Assembly (NCBI RefSeq): GCF_014201335.1
Contig: NZ_JACHEB010000001.1
Coordinates: 496,001-560,000, forward strand
Direction: 5' to 3'
From: Tunturiibacter gelidiferens
GTDB lineage: Bacteria > Acidobacteriota > Terriglobia > Terriglobales > Acidobacteriaceae
Length of the DNA stretch: 64,000 nt
A program made the position numbers and the translations under genes. Position 1 is the first letter of the stretch; the number at the start of each line of letters is the position of its first letter. The notes beneath the pieces were generated by a model. It did no database searches. It was given only the letters and a program-made list of their open reading frames with translations, and was not told the DNA's origin. Shown here piece after piece: positions 17,204-27,055 of this stretch.

Positions 17204-18078
17204 CAGTACACCGTCTCTTCCAGCACCCGCAGTAGGTATTGTCCATAGGTGCCTTTTGCGATCTTCGATGCCAGTGCTCGTAGCTGATCAGCATTGATGT
17301 AACCGAGTCGGTAAACAATCTCCTCGGGACAAGCGACCTTCAGGCCCTGCCGCTTCTCAATCGTATGGATAAATGTCGCCGCCTCGAGCAGCGAATCGTG
17401 TGTCCCGGTGTCGAGCCACGCGATTCCCCGTCCCAGTACCTGCGTCCGCAATTGCCCATGTTCCAGATACCAACGATTCACATCGGTGATCTCAAGTTCA
17501 CCACGCTGCGATGGCTTTAGACCCTCCGCAATGCCGACAACCTGCGCGTCATAAAAGTAGATTCCCGTTACTGCATAGCGTGACTTTGGCTTCAGCGGCT
17601 TCTCTTCAATCGAGATCGCACGACGGTGTTCGTCGAACTCCACGACCCCGTATCGCTCTGGATCAAGGACAGGATAAGCAAAGACCGTCGCTCCCGCACC
17701 ACCTTCGGCAGCCTCCCGTAAGGTCTTCGCAAAATCATGCCCGTAGAAGATATTGTCCCCAAGCACTAGGCAACAACCCTCTCCCGCGAGAAAATCCTTC
17801 CCAATCAAAAACGCCTGTGCCAGACCGCCAGGAGACGGTTGTACGGCATACTTCAGAGCAATGCCCCATTGTTCACCAGTCCCAAGCAGTTGCTCGAACC
17901 GCGGCGTGTCCTCTGGCGTCGAAATTACCAAGATCTCGCGAACACCAGCCAACAATAATGCCGAAAGCGGGTAGTAGATCATTGGTTTGTCGTAAACCGG
18001 AAGCAGTTGTTTCGAAATCACCTGTGTCACGGGATGAAGCCTGGTCCCCGAGCCCCCGGCGAGAATAATTCCCTTCAT
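17203..18078 (-). CDS. rfbA: Glucose-1-phosphate thymidylyltransferase
   Basis: 291 residues, the family length. [17 protein letters not shown] is the nucleotidyl-transfer motif, and [29 protein letters not shown] and [16 protein letters not shown] are all conserved. It makes dTDP-glucose from glucose-1-phosphate and dTTP. The ATG at 18078 overlaps the rfbB stop as ATGA; an earlier in-frame start would add 20 unrelated residues. Confidence 0.96.
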   Translation of the reverse strand: MKGIILAGGSGTRLHPVTQVISKQLLPVYDKPMIYYPLSALLLAGVREILVISTPEDTPRFEQLLGTGEQWGIALKYAVQPSPGGLAQAFLIGKDFLAGEGCCLVLGDNIFYGHDFAKTLREAAEGGAGATVFAYPVLDPERYGVVEFDEHRRAISIEEKPLKPKSRYAVTGIYFYDAQVVGIAEGLKPSQRGELEITDVNRWYLEHGQLRTQVLGRGIAWLDTGTHDSLLEAATFIHTIEKRQGLKVACPEEIVYRLGYINADQLRALASKIAKGTYGQYLLRVLEETVY

Positions 18079-19211
18079 CGAACCCTCTCGGTGGCTGCAA
18101 CTTTTTCTCCGCGCCCGGAGTAATTCTGGGTCATCCACTGGTGATACGCTCCGCTAGTCACGTTCTCCACCCACGGTGCGTTCCTCAGGTACCACTCCAC
18201 CGTCTTCCTCAATCCGGTCTCGAAGCTCTCCTGCGCTCGCCATCCGAGTTCTGACTCGAGCTTGCGGGCGTCGATCGCATATCGGCGGTCATGTCCGGGC
18301 CGGTCTGTCACATATTTCACCAATTGCACGTGCGGTTTGAACTTTGACTCAGGGACCAATTCGTCCAGTAGCACACAAACCGTCTTCACCACCTCGAGAT
18401 TGCTCCGTTGGTTGCCTCCGCCGACGTTGTAGGTCTCACCCACACGTCCCCGCTCGAGGACTGTGCGCAGCGCGCTCGCATGGTCTCCGACATAGAGCCA
18501 GTCTCTTACCTGTTGTCCGTCTCCGTACACCGGCAGCGACTTGCCTTGGAGGGCATTCGCAATCATCAGCGGGATCAGCTTTTCCGGGAATTGATAGGGT
18601 CCATAGTTGTTGGAGCAGTTAGTAATGATGGCAGGCAGACCGTACGTATGCACCCAGGCTCTCACTAGATGGTCTGATGCTGCCTTCGATGCCGCGTAAG
18701 GGCTATTGGGAGCATAGGGCGTCTCCTCATGGAAAGCCGGGGCCTCCGGCGTCAATGTGCCATACACCTCATCGGTCGATACATGGAGAAACCGAAACAT
18801 TCCCTGATCTGCGCTTGTCAGACTGCCGTAGTATGCGCGTGCAGCCTGCAGCAACGTAAACGTGCCATCTATATTGGTTCGCAGAAACGCTTCAGGTCCT
18901 ACAATCGAACGGTCGACGTGGCTTTCCGCGGCGAAGTGTACGACGGCCCGTGGTTTGTATTTCTCCAGAAGACTGGCAACCAATTCCGCATCGCAGATAT
19001 CGCCCTGCACAAACGCATACGCCGCACTGTGCTCAACAGAGGCTAGATTCTCTGGATTCCCCGCATAGGTCAACTTATCGAGATTGACTATGGACCCACG
19101 ACCGGCAGCCAGCCAATCCAGCACGAAGTTGCTTCCTATAAATCCAGCTCCGCCAGTCACTAGAATGGAGTCGCTGCATGTAATTTCTTCTGTCGTGCCC
19201 GCTAATCTCAT
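18075..19211 (-). CDS. rfbB: dTDP-glucose 4,6-dehydratase
   Basis: About 378 residues. [19 protein letters not shown] is the NAD loop, STDEVYGTL has the catalytic acid pair, and [15 protein letters not shown] the Tyr-x-x-x-Lys. It dehydrates dTDP-glucose, the second step to dTDP-rhamnose. The ATG at 19211 is used; GGAGG is some 12 bases upstream, a rather long gap, and the only earlier start is TTG. About 14 residues precede the usual family N-terminus. First gene of the rfbB-rfbA-rfbD-gmhB operon. Confidence 0.95.
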   Translation of the reverse strand: MRLAGTTEEITCSDSILVTGGAGFIGSNFVLDWLAAGRGSIVNLDKLTYAGNPENLASVEHSAAYAFVQGDICDAELVASLLEKYKPRAVVHFAAESHVDRSIVGPEAFLRTNIDGTFTLLQAARAYYGSLTSADQGMFRFLHVSTDEVYGTLTPEAPAFHEETPYAPNSPYAASKAASDHLVRAWVHTYGLPAIITNCSNNYGPYQFPEKLIPLMIANALQGKSLPVYGDGQQVRDWLYVGDHASALRTVLERGRVGETYNVGGGNQRSNLEVVKTVCVLLDELVPESKFKPHVQLVKYVTDRPGHDRRYAIDARKLESELGWRAQESFETGLRKTVEWYLRNAPWVENVTSGAYHQWMTQNYSGRGEKVAATERVR

Positions 19212-19419
19212 GTTACTGCCGGTTCCTCCGCGAGTTGCTTCCAATCCTTAATATATAGGCCAAATACACCCGCGTTCACGCTGGGCATCGGAAACGGCGC
19301 CCTCTGAAGACTCTTGCAGCTTACGTGTCTGCCGTCCAATCTAAACTTCACGAGGAAGCAGGCAACTACAATCGCCATCCCTTCTCTCCAATGACCATTG
19401 AGAAGCGAAAGGTGACCAC

Positions 19420-19644
19420 ATGTCCACGAATGATCAACAATCGAATCAAAGCAACTACCAGAGCCCTCGGATTGACGCAAAACATGCAGTTGAGCCCTCG
19501 GGGCCGAAGGGTGATGATCCTTCCACCGCCGGTCCAGGACCCACGAAGGTGAGCTCCAACACCCCTGAAAACAACCTGGGTCACATCAATCCGTCTGCTC
19601 CGGAAGATGCCAACACAACTCCCGGCAGCACAGGCAAGAAATAA
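19420..19644 (+). CDS. Small hydrophilic low-complexity protein
   Basis: 74 residues with no hydrophobic segment, rich in Ser, Pro, Asn, Gly and Thr, ending in GSTGKK. It reads as intrinsically disordered. AAAGGTG lies eight bases before the ATG, which supports translation. No family recognised. It sits between the rhamnose operon and the partner-switching operon. Confidence 0.5.
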   Translation: MSTNDQQSNQSNYQSPRIDAKHAVEPSGPKGDDPSTAGPGPTKVSSNTPENNLGHINPSAPEDANTTPGSTGKK

Positions 19645-19876
19645 GATTATTCTGTTCAATGTCTACCATCCGTGATATCTCCTGAAAGGGCTGATAAGAC
19701 GTCACTATCTCTCGACCGACATAGCTTCAGCAGCGTTTACGCTTCTCCACCTCGCGACGCAGTAGAGTCCGACGTGGGATGCAGGAGCGAGCCATTTCGC
19801 TTGCCACACGCAGCAAGATTCAAAACGGTTCGAGAGCTTATTGCCGTCCGACCAGCCACACGAAGGAGCAGTTTCC

Positions 19877-21025
19877 ATGGAAATCGAAAGCAGTCTGCAT
19901 CTGCAACAGCAAATCGCGCGGCTACAGGCCCTGCTCGACACGACCCACAGAATCCACAGCACCATCGAGTTGGACAGTGTTCTACGCAGTGTTCTACAGA
20001 TCACTGTGCGCGAGCTTGAGATGGCGGGTGCATTTTTCACGACCTTCCCTTTTTCGTACGGAGAGATTCCCCCACGGTTCCTCTTACATCCGCCGTCCTC
20101 CGATCCGAGGCGCGGCTGTTACCGCTTCCCTTTGTTGGACCGTCATGGTACGGCTCTGACTGAGATGGTCGTTATCACGCGCGATGGCGCGCCGCTCTCT
20201 CTCTACGAGCAGGACTTTCTAGAGCATCTAGCAATTCAGGCCGCAGTCGCCATTGAGAATGCCCGATATCACGAACAAACGCTGGACATGGAGCGGGTGA
20301 AGCAGGATCTCTCGTGCGCCCGTGACATTCAACGAAGCCTACTTCCGCAGGTCTTTCCAGATATCCCGGGCTACAGTATCGACGGGCGTTCACAGACCTG
20401 TTACGAAGTTGGTGGCGATTATCTCGATCTCATTACGCTTCCGTCGGGAGAGCTGATGGTCGTCGTGGCCGATGTTGCTGGCAAAGGCCTCGCCTCAGCG
20501 CTGGTCGGCAGCTCGTTTCGGGCGGCATTGCGAGCGATGGCAAACTCGGAGATGCCGCTCGTCGACATGGCAACAAACATGAACCTCCTACACTACAAGG
20601 AGGGTGAAGAGTCGCGCCGTCGTTATGTCACGGCAATGTTCCTGAGGCTCGATCCAAAGACTCATGCTGTCGAAGTAGTAAACGCCGGGCACAATCCCGC
20701 CTTTCTCCTCAATGGCAGCGATGTGCCTGAGTTGATTGAAGCCAGTGGCACACCCGTAGGGATGTTGCCTTTCTCTGATTACTCTTCAGAAAAATATGTA
20801 CTGTCTGACAAGGCGAAGCTGCTAATCTACACCGACGGAATGACTGAAGTGTTTAAAGGTAACGAAGAATTCGGTCAGGACCGCCTCATGGAGGCATTCC
20901 GTGCCTCCCGCCACACTGACGCGACTGGAACACTGAACTCGATCTGGCGAGCCCTGGATGCCTTCTCCAACCAGGAAAATCAGTCAGACGACATGACCGC
21001 ACTTGTAATCGGACGGAAGCCGTAG
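19877..21025 (+). CDS. GAF-like sensor with PP2C (SpoIIE/RsbU-type) phosphatase
   Basis: 382 residues. Residues about 1-140 form a degenerate GAF-like region (LQALLDTTHRIHSTIELDSVLRSVLQ to LAIQAAVAIENARYHEQ). A short helix (DLSCARDIQRSLLPQVFP) links to the PP2C domain, with metal-binding acids in EVGGDYLDL, VVVADVAGKGLA, IYTDGMTEVF and SDDMTALVI. Such phosphatases dephosphorylate STAS antagonists and so free a sigma factor. The ATG at 19877 follows AAGGAG by eight bases; the TTG 12 codons earlier is less likely. Eight bases separate it from the kinase gene. Confidence 0.9.
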   Translation: MEIESSLHLQQQIARLQALLDTTHRIHSTIELDSVLRSVLQITVRELEMAGAFFTTFPFSYGEIPPRFLLHPPSSDPRRGCYRFPLLDRHGTALTEMVVITRDGAPLSLYEQDFLEHLAIQAAVAIENARYHEQTLDMERVKQDLSCARDIQRSLLPQVFPDIPGYSIDGRSQTCYEVGGDYLDLITLPSGELMVVVADVAGKGLASALVGSSFRAALRAMANSEMPLVDMATNMNLLHYKEGEESRRRYVTAMFLRLDPKTHAVEVVNAGHNPAFLLNGSDVPELIEASGTPVGMLPFSDYSSEKYVLSDKAKLLIYTDGMTEVFKGNEEFGQDRLMEAFRASRHTDATGTLNSIWRALDAFSNQENQSDDMTALVIGRKP

Positions 21026-21033
21026 GAGGGGAA

Positions 21034-21474
21034 TTGGAAGGTAAGAACAACATTATCGAACTTCGTCTTCCTTCGCGTCTCGGTTTTGAAAAGGTCGCAA
21101 TGAGTACAGCCTCCAGCGTCGCTAAGCTGATGGGCTTCGCGCCGGATCGTGTGGAAGACCTCAAAACCGCCGTTGCCGAGGCCTGTATCAATGCGATGGA
21201 GCATGGGAATAAGCTCGACGAGTCCCTCATCGTAGGTGTCATTCTTTCCATGGATGAGACTTCATTGGAAGTAAAGGTACTCGATACTGGTACTGGGCCT
21301 CCAAGCGGTGTCCACACCCCGGATATGGACAAAAAGATGCACGGAGAAGAGGCAAGTCGCGGTATGGGAATGTTTCTCATTCAGTCCCTGGTGGACGAGG
21401 CAGAGTGGGTCAGTTCACCTCCCGCTGGAAGTTACGCGCGACTCGTCATACGCTTAAACCACACAGAGGATTGA
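21034..21474 (+). CDS. RsbW-like anti-sigma serine kinase
   Basis: 146 residues with the GHKL ATP-binding boxes: TAVAEACINAMEHGNK (N box), VKVLDTGTGPP (G1) and ASRGMGMFLIQSL (G2). Kinases of this type hold a sigma factor, or phosphorylate a STAS antagonist and let the sigma go. The start is TTG at 21034, fixed by AGGAGGGG seven bases upstream and by the short gap to the phosphatase. The sigma factor it would bind is not in the window. Confidence 0.9.
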   Translation: MEGKNNIIELRLPSRLGFEKVAMSTASSVAKLMGFAPDRVEDLKTAVAEACINAMEHGNKLDESLIVGVILSMDETSLEVKVLDTGTGPPSGVHTPDMDKKMHGEEASRGMGMFLIQSLVDEAEWVSSPPAGSYARLVIRLNHTED

Positions 21475-21484
21475 AGGAGACACT

Positions 21485-21850
21485 ATGGCGGAGTTTAATA
21501 CCAAGGTCAAAATGGAACAGGTCAAGTGCGCTTCAGGCGATCCCATCACCGTGCTGCGTTTCGCCGGCGATATTACGAGTTCGTCTGAGCCAGCAGTCCT
21601 GGGCACGTATGGAGGGCTGTCACCCGAAACGTCGAAACGCATCCTGCTCGACTTCTCAAAGGTAGAGTATCTCAACTCCAGTGGTATCGCATTGATCATT
21701 CAACTGCTCTACGCCGCCAGCCAGAAGGGACAGAAGGTGCAGACGTTTGGCCTAACGCCGCACTTCCAAAAGGTCTTCACCATGGTAGGTATTACGAAGT
21801 ACACGAAACTCTACCCCGACGAAGCCGCCGCCTGCGCAGGCTTCGAGTAA
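21485..21850 (+). CDS. STAS-domain anti-sigma factor antagonist (RsbV-like)
   Basis: 121 residues covering one STAS domain. The phospho-site loop is VEYLNSSGIALIIQLL, in which the second Ser matches the one phosphorylated by RsbW-type kinases. GAAGGAG lies seven bases before the ATG. It closes the three-gene switch: kinase phosphorylates it, phosphatase restores it. Confidence 0.9.
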   Translation: MAEFNTKVKMEQVKCASGDPITVLRFAGDITSSSEPAVLGTYGGLSPETSKRILLDFSKVEYLNSSGIALIIQLLYAASQKGQKVQTFGLTPHFQKVFTMVGITKYTKLYPDEAAACAGFE

Positions 21851-21898
21851 TCCGTCTCACCTCTGTGTGGCAGTCAGATTTTTTACTGATTTAGCTCG

Positions 21899-23965
21899 CT
21901 AAGTCGCGGCAAGAACGACTTTCTGATCAGGAACATTCCCAGGCGTTTGCAGACGCTGAATTCGTAGAACAAGAATGTCATCCTCTTGACCAAAGTCCTG
22001 GGCTGCGGATGCCAGCTCTGCCGCCGAGATCGACCGCTGCAACATCTTCTCGATGCGTTCAAACCCAAATAGCTGCTTCTGTTCATCCTGTGCCTCTGCG
22101 ACCCCGTCGGACATGAGCATCAAAGTGTCTCCAGGAGCCAACGTGAAATGCGAGACGAAGAACTCTGCTCCTGGCACGACACCGATCGGTAGCGAGCCTC
22201 CCATCTCGATCTCTACGCCATTCCGGTAAGGTGGCAGATGCCCGGCGTTTGCCAGAGTCACGTGACCGTCGGTGCAGATTTGGAGGATGAGGCAAGTAGC
22301 ACTTGCCCGTCCCCGACCCCACAGCCGATCGTTCAGGCTGTTCATCAGGACTAAAGGATCGGAATCATATTGGACTGCGGTCCGTATCGCACCGACGATC
22401 AGCGCGACAAGCATTCCAGCCTGCAAGCCTTTCCCTGTGACGTCGCCAACCACAATCAATACACTGCCATCCTCCCGCACGGGGAGGATCTGGAAGAAGT
22501 CCCCGCCAACTTCACGTGCTGGACGATATTCGCTCTCGATAGCGAGACCGGGTATTTTTGGTAGTTGTTCTGGAATCAGCACGTGCTGAATCTGTCGTGC
22601 CTGCTCGATCTCTGCCTTCCACTGCTCGCGTATCCGCTGAGTATGCAGAAATCGACGAACCAACATCACCGTAATGAGGAAGAGAGAAAAGATCGTCGAG
22701 ATAGTTCCCAACCCAACGGCAAATCCAAGCAAACTAAACGCCGTCTTTATATGGAAAAGACGGAGCTGGGACTGAAAGAGAGCAATGGCCACCAAAAGGA
22801 CTGCTGAGAGAGCCAACCAGCCCTCGGCCTTTTGTTTCCGGATGCCTTGAACAGTGATTGCGCATAAGAGCACGCCAAAGCACAATCTCAGCGCAAGCAA
22901 TATAGGCGTCAGATAGACGGCCGCATGCACAGGAACATGCTCGCCGTAGATCGGAGCACTGATCATGGCCGTTCCGATCATCGTAAGAGCGACCAATCCC
23001 CACACTGTGCGATGAATCCATTGCATCCGGCCAATTCGAAACCAGTAGCCCCAGAAGATGACCCAAAGCCCGATCCGGATTGGACTGATGATGACGAACT
23101 GCAAGACGATCCCGGCCGTCAGGGCAATCCACGGCACGAAACTGACGATCAGAACGACGCCATTCTCCAAAATTGTGACCGCACATACCAGGCTTAGCCA
23201 CAGATACGAAGGCTCCGTGCGGTCCATTGACAGAAGACTCACTGCCACCATCCACGCAAGGAGCAGGATCAGCATCTCGAGGAAGCCGCTACCGACAACA
23301 TGCGCAGTGTCGTCCCAATCCAGCTGGATCAGGGTTCCGATCACTCCGGCGTGACCAAGCACGGGAGGTTCATGCATCCCTCCGGCGTCTGGCGCAAGAA
23401 AAATGGACGCACTATCCATCCATGTCCGAACAGCAATGGTTATTGGTCCATTGCGGAGCTCCCTAGGTAGCCTGAACGCCCGGGGAAGCGTACTGTAGGC
23501 TGTTGCCTTGCGCTCGCCAAATCTGCCTAGCTCCCCAAGTAGCTGACCATTGACGTACAGCTGATACGCGTCATCGACTTGGTTTGGCATCTTAATCGCA
23601 AGCCTGCCATGTGAGCTCTGAACGTTAACTCGCAGCCGATACCAGGCAAACCCTGTATGTTTTGGATAACCGTTAGCTGTCCAGCCTGGAATGTAGCCGC
23701 TGCTGCCCAGCTCAGGATTGGAGGACCCGGCAGGCGGCGTCAGATCGATTGTTCCCCAACTTGAATCGTCGAAGTCCTGGCTCGCCCAAGACATATCGTC
23801 GCCAATATTGAACTTCCAGAGGCCGGAGAGTTCGACAGTGCCGTCGCCGAGCGTAGCCTCAAGCTGCGGTCTCGGTGCGGGGGCTATCTCGGGTTTCTGT
23901 CCCCGCAAGCCCGTCGCAATACCAAAGAGCAGCAACAACACAACCGAAGTTCCTGCGTAGCGCAT
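21899..23965 (-). CDS. Membrane PP2C (SpoIIE-type) phosphatase with extracytoplasmic jelly-roll sensor
   Basis: About 688 residues. A signal or anchor segment (SVVLLLLFGIATGLRG) leads to an outside domain of about 200 residues resembling the galactose-binding/glycosidase jelly roll (ELSGLWKFNIGDD to VNGQLLGELG). Roughly seven membrane helices follow (residues about 230-440), then a linker (QIQHVLIPEQLPKIPG) and a PP2C domain with EVGGDFFQIL, VVGDVTGKGLQAGML, LMSDGVAEA and EDDILVLRI. This is the layout of 7TM sensor phosphatases. It converges on the partner-switching operon, 48 bases away, and could feed the same STAS protein. ATG at 23965 is preferred to a TTG at 24037; the choice is uncertain. 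Confidence 0.85.
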   Translation of the reverse strand: MRYAGTSVVLLLLFGIATGLRGQKPEIAPAPRPQLEATLGDGTVELSGLWKFNIGDDMSWASQDFDDSSWGTIDLTPPAGSSNPELGSSGYIPGWTANGYPKHTGFAWYRLRVNVQSSHGRLAIKMPNQVDDAYQLYVNGQLLGELGRFGERKATAYSTLPRAFRLPRELRNGPITIAVRTWMDSASIFLAPDAGGMHEPPVLGHAGVIGTLIQLDWDDTAHVVGSGFLEMLILLLAWMVAVSLLSMDRTEPSYLWLSLVCAVTILENGVVLIVSFVPWIALTAGIVLQFVIISPIRIGLWVIFWGYWFRIGRMQWIHRTVWGLVALTMIGTAMISAPIYGEHVPVHAAVYLTPILLALRLCFGVLLCAITVQGIRKQKAEGWLALSAVLLVAIALFQSQLRLFHIKTAFSLLGFAVGLGTISTIFSLFLITVMLVRRFLHTQRIREQWKAEIEQARQIQHVLIPEQLPKIPGLAIESEYRPAREVGGDFFQILPVREDGSVLIVVGDVTGKGLQAGMLVALIVGAIRTAVQYDSDPLVLMNSLNDRLWGRGRASATCLILQICTDGHVTLANAGHLPPYRNGVEIEMGGSLPIGVVPGAEFFVSHFTLAPGDTLMLMSDGVAEAQDEQKQLFGFERIEKMLQRSISAAELASAAQDFGQEDDILVLRIQRLQTPGNVPDQKVVLAAT

Positions 23966-24405
23966 AGGTGCAACTCTCAAGACCTGTTCCTGAAATCCAT
24001 CAGCTGGCCACTTCGCCCCGTCAATTGCAGTACGCAAACTGAAATTATCGCTGTCTTATTTGCTTCAAGACTGCTCGACCGCCACCGCTCACTTCGGACT
24101 GCGCTGCAGTTCCCCAGGATCGCCCTCACAGCCAACTATCGTTTTTTCGGTGACGCCTCTTAGGGCTTTTCAGGAAGCCTCTCTCAACGGGCGCCGATTA
24201 GAGAAATTTCTAGAGTGAGGAGGTAAGAGCCCAAGGGGATCCCTGATCCGCAGGTTACGCAAATCGACGCCCCACTGTCAACGTCATCCTTTTGACATCA
24301 TGAGACTTTGGGCCACGAGCGTCGGCTCCACCAGTTCACGGCGCCTGCCATTCTCGCAGGTCATAAGCAGCCGGCCAAGATCTTTTGGCGGTTCCTCCGA
24401 CAAGA
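23966..24405. other. Gene-free region upstream of the membrane phosphatase
   Basis: About 440 bases with only short unconvincing frames. It should hold the phosphatase promoter. Nothing else was recognised. Confidence 0.4.
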
Positions 24406-24429
24406 AAGCCCGGGCCTTAGCCCGGGCTT
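24406..24429 (-). terminator. Strong hairpin after the PEP-CTERM gene
   Basis: AAGCCCGGGC and GCCCGGGCTT form a perfect ten-base-pair stem around a CTTA loop, about 40 bases past the stop of the PEP-CTERM gene. On the minus strand TCTTG follows, a short T-rich tail. Confidence 0.7.
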
Positions 24430-24469
24430 CTTCGATTGTCCTGTCCGAAGTTTCTCAACTCCACTTGTT

Positions 24470-25093
24470 TCAGCGGTTGCCGTCAGCCGATTTTCCGGCG
24501 GCCGTCCAGATCCGACGCGACATATACAGGCCGGCCATCATGACACCGGTCGAGAACAGCAGTAAAGAGTCGGGCTCGGGAGTGATGCCTACAACGCCTG
24601 TACCACCCGTGAAATCCGCCGGATCTGCGCCCTCTTCGAAGACGATTATGTCTCCAAGGGGAGCCACACCCGCTCCTCCAGCGAAGTTTAGAAGAAACTT
24701 AGTTCCATCCTGATTCAGACCGCAACTAACAACGTTAAGCGCGCTTTGAAGATTGCCTTGGCCCCCATTGTCGCAACTGGCAGTCTGGCCTTCGATTGGA
24801 GCGTCAAACGTGAGTATCAGGCTCGTAATTGTTGCACCGGTAAGATTGTCGCCCACAAAGCATCCGAAGGTGCCGGGCGTAAGGCCAGCAGACACTCCCG
24901 GGGGGCAGGCATCCGCCGACAGGCCAACGTTGAACTGTGTTCCTGGGTCTCCGATAAAGCACAAACTCGGATCTGCGCACATGTTGGGCGGATCAAGAAC
25001 TGTCATGCGGAAGTCGACACCGTCAGCATGGGCGAAGCCGGAACCGCCGCAGAGCAGGGCTACGACAAAAAGGACGCGAAGAAGATATTTCAT
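24470..25093 (-). CDS. PEP-CTERM sorting-domain secreted protein
   Basis: 207 residues. A signal peptide covers residues 1-23 (LLRVLFVVALLCGGSGFAHA). The body has six or more Cys residues and a beta-rich composition. The C-terminus has the full PEP-CTERM tripartite signal: TPEPDSLLLFSTGVMMAG, a hydrophobic helix, then SRRIW with basic residues. Proteins with this tail are handled by an exosortase and linked to exopolysaccharide. No exosortase is in the window. A sigma-54-like box lies 116 bases upstream and a hairpin follows the stop. Confidence 0.88.
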   Translation of the reverse strand: MKYLLRVLFVVALLCGGSGFAHADGVDFRMTVLDPPNMCADPSLCFIGDPGTQFNVGLSADACPPGVSAGLTPGTFGCFVGDNLTGATITSLILTFDAPIEGQTASCDNGGQGNLQSALNVVSCGLNQDGTKFLLNFAGGAGVAPLGDIIVFEEGADPADFTGGTGVVGITPEPDSLLLFSTGVMMAGLYMSRRIWTAAGKSADGNR

Positions 25094-25208
25094 TTCTGTA
25101 TTCCTCCAGAAAAACTCTCTAACTGATTTGCAATCTTGTTGAATCAGGGAAACTGCGCCGGAAGCCGCCTGTACTGATTTTTGGGACTCTTAGCTGCAAT
25201 GCAAATAA

Positions 25209-25223
25209 GCACGCGTGGTGCCA
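25209..25223 (-). promoter_or_regulatory. Sigma-54-like -24/-12 element before the PEP-CTERM gene
   Basis: On the minus strand TGGCACCACGCGTGC shows the invariant GG, ten bases, GC spacing and a perfect TGGCAC -24 half; the -12 half reads GTGC against the TTGC consensus. It sits about 116 bases before the start, giving a leader of about 100 bases. PEP-CTERM genes in several phyla are known to be RpoN-controlled. No nearby enhancer-binding regulator was found. Confidence 0.5.
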
Positions 25224-25639
25224 AAGGAAAACTCAAAAGATTCAGGCGAATCGTCCATTCTCCGCCTTGTAATGCGCAAAAAAATGCACATCAAACGGAA
25301 ATATTAGTACCTCAAGGAACACCCGCAGAGTGCTTAAATCGCAGAAAGACCGCCTCATGGAGGGTGAGCGAGTTTGCGTTCGTGACTTGGACAACGCTAT
25401 TGCCGATGCATTTGCAATCACGAAGCAGGCCTATCATTCCAGCGTGATAGTCAGCCAGCGTCAAATATTTTACGAAGCTAAAGTCTGAGAAACAAAGCCC
25501 GGCATGAAAAAAGCCGCAGACGGTTGTGTTCTAGGCGTCCAAACTATCGCGTCTGCTCGAATTCGCTCCCATAGCTAGCGCGGATTGACCGGATAGACGA
25601 AGGGACCATTGAGGAGTATGTGGTCGCTCGCCTCGTAAA
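25224..25639. other. Gene-free region
   Basis: About 415 bases. A frame near 25350-25486 could encode about 45 residues (KQAYHSSVIVSQRQIF) but has no recognised family and no clear start. It may be debris of the integrase remnant that follows. Confidence 0.35.
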
Positions 25640-26108
25640 GAGTCGTCACCTACGGTACTACTCGACTCGGAGTTGAGGCTGGGTGAGGCTTTGGATCTCC
25701 AATGGTCTGATATACATCTCGAACGGTACCCTCGCTGCGAGGCTGGCTAGTCTCCTGAGGGAGAAGCAGAAGACCGCGTCCTCGCAATGGATCTTTGCAG
25801 GTGACAGCCCGGAGAAACCGATACTGCCGCAAACATCACTTCCCTGCTGATCTCGTGCTCCATTCGCTGCGCTACACGGCGCTCACCCGCCTAGGAGAGA
25901 CAGGGGCTGATGCATTTACAATTGTGAAATTGGCTGGATGCTCCAGCGTGACGGTCTCTCAACGGTACATGCACCCAAGTGAAACCGTACAGCTAGGCTT
26001 TGACAGGGTAGAGGCCCTGAACAGTCGCGCTTTAGAGGCGTCAAGTACCAATACTATGTGCGTTTTTAGATACAGGGTAAATTTTGGCTCTGGCATCTAC
26101 CTCGTAGC

Positions 26109-26118
<10 letters not shown>
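25640..26118 (+). pseudogene. Degraded tyrosine recombinase (integrase) remnant
   Basis: Fragments of an integrase catalytic domain appear in more than one frame. LLDSELRLGEALDLQWSDIH carries the first catalytic Arg region, then the frame is lost near 25720. Reading resumes with ADLVLHSLRYTALTRLGETG, a changed H-x-L-R-H/Y motif, and LAGCSSVTVSQRYMHP, which keeps the nucleophilic Tyr but has Gly-Cys in place of the usual Gly-His. The frame then runs into the tRNA. This is decayed and should be inactive. Confidence 0.7.
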
Positions 26119-26184
<66 letters not shown>

Positions 26185-26708
26185 AAATCAATTCCATATA
26201 CGTTCATTCAAACCATTGGATCGTACGTATCGCACTCGAAACTGGAATGCGCGCATCGGAGATTGTGACCTTACGCCGCATGCAGGTGGACATTAAACGC
26301 CGCATTGTGCGTCTACTTGAAACGAAGAATACTTCACCGCGCACAGTGCCCCTTATGGTGATCGCAGCAGCGACCTTCCGTGAAGCACTCGATCATCCGA
26401 TTCGTCCAATCGATACTGATCTAATTTTCTTTGGCGAGCCACGTCGCGACGGAAAACGACGACCGTATCAATTCAATTCTGTTTGGTTGAATATCAAGCG
26501 AGAGCAAGGGCTCGCTGACGTGCGCTTTCACGATCTTCGACATGAAGCCGTTAGCCGTTTTGTCGAGGCGGGGTTCTCAGATCAAGAGGTCTCAGCGATC
26601 AGCGGTCACAAGTCGATGCAGATGTTGAAGCGTTATACCCATCTACGGGCAGAGGATTTAGTGGCACGGATTGATGACGTGGCGAAACGCCGGAATGGAA
26701 CATCGTAG
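26185..26708 (+). pseudogene. Truncated tyrosine recombinase at the tRNA 3' end
   Basis: The catalytic domain is nearly whole: LETGMRASEIVTLR (first Arg), VRFHDLRHEAVSRFVEAG (His-x-x-Arg), ISGHKSMQMLKRYTHL (His and Tyr nucleophile). The N-terminal DNA-binding domain is missing; the frame enters straight from the tRNA with no start before GMRAS (an ATG lies at about 26247). An integrase abutting the 3' end of a tRNA is the usual scar of an integrated island. Its remaining activity is doubtful. Confidence 0.75.
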
Positions 26709-27010
26709 AACTCTGTTTAAGAACCCCGATGACACAGTCTTCGAGACGGCTTGGCGACATACTAGGTTGCGTAATGGCCGGATCGATTGAAGCCCTCCGT
26801 TAACACGCTCTTTCGTTCATGCGACGTCGCTTGATGAACTGCCCACGAGGTTGGCTCATCGGTCATTGCCGAAACCCGTTTTTCGCCAGCTACCTGAGCC
26901 GCTTGTACGAGATGCCGCTTATACGGCCAGTGACTTGTGTTCCAGTGTCGGTGAGTGCATTCCACTGACCAGCGACCGACGAATACCTTTAGAAAAGCGC
27001 AGGGGCGCAA
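26709..27010. other. Gene-free region before tetR
   Basis: About 300 bases between the integrase remnant and the first operator. No credible gene in any frame. Confidence 0.4.
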
Positions 27011-27030
27011 TTGACCGTCTAGTCAGTTAA
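27011..27030. promoter_or_regulatory. Operator copy 1, upstream of tetR
   Basis: TTGACCGTCTAGTCAGTTAA; its complement TTAACTGACTAGACGGTCAA fits the 20-base family TTRACTRWCYNNNNRGTCAA. It lies 26 bases before the tetR ATG, a position for autoregulation. Confidence 0.6.
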
Positions 27031-27055
27031 CGATACAGTTCATTCGGGAGCATAT

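Noticed and set aside
26762..27010. 82-codon frame on the minus strand before tetR
   Set aside because: No family pattern, and unusual Cys, His and Trp content for a real gene.
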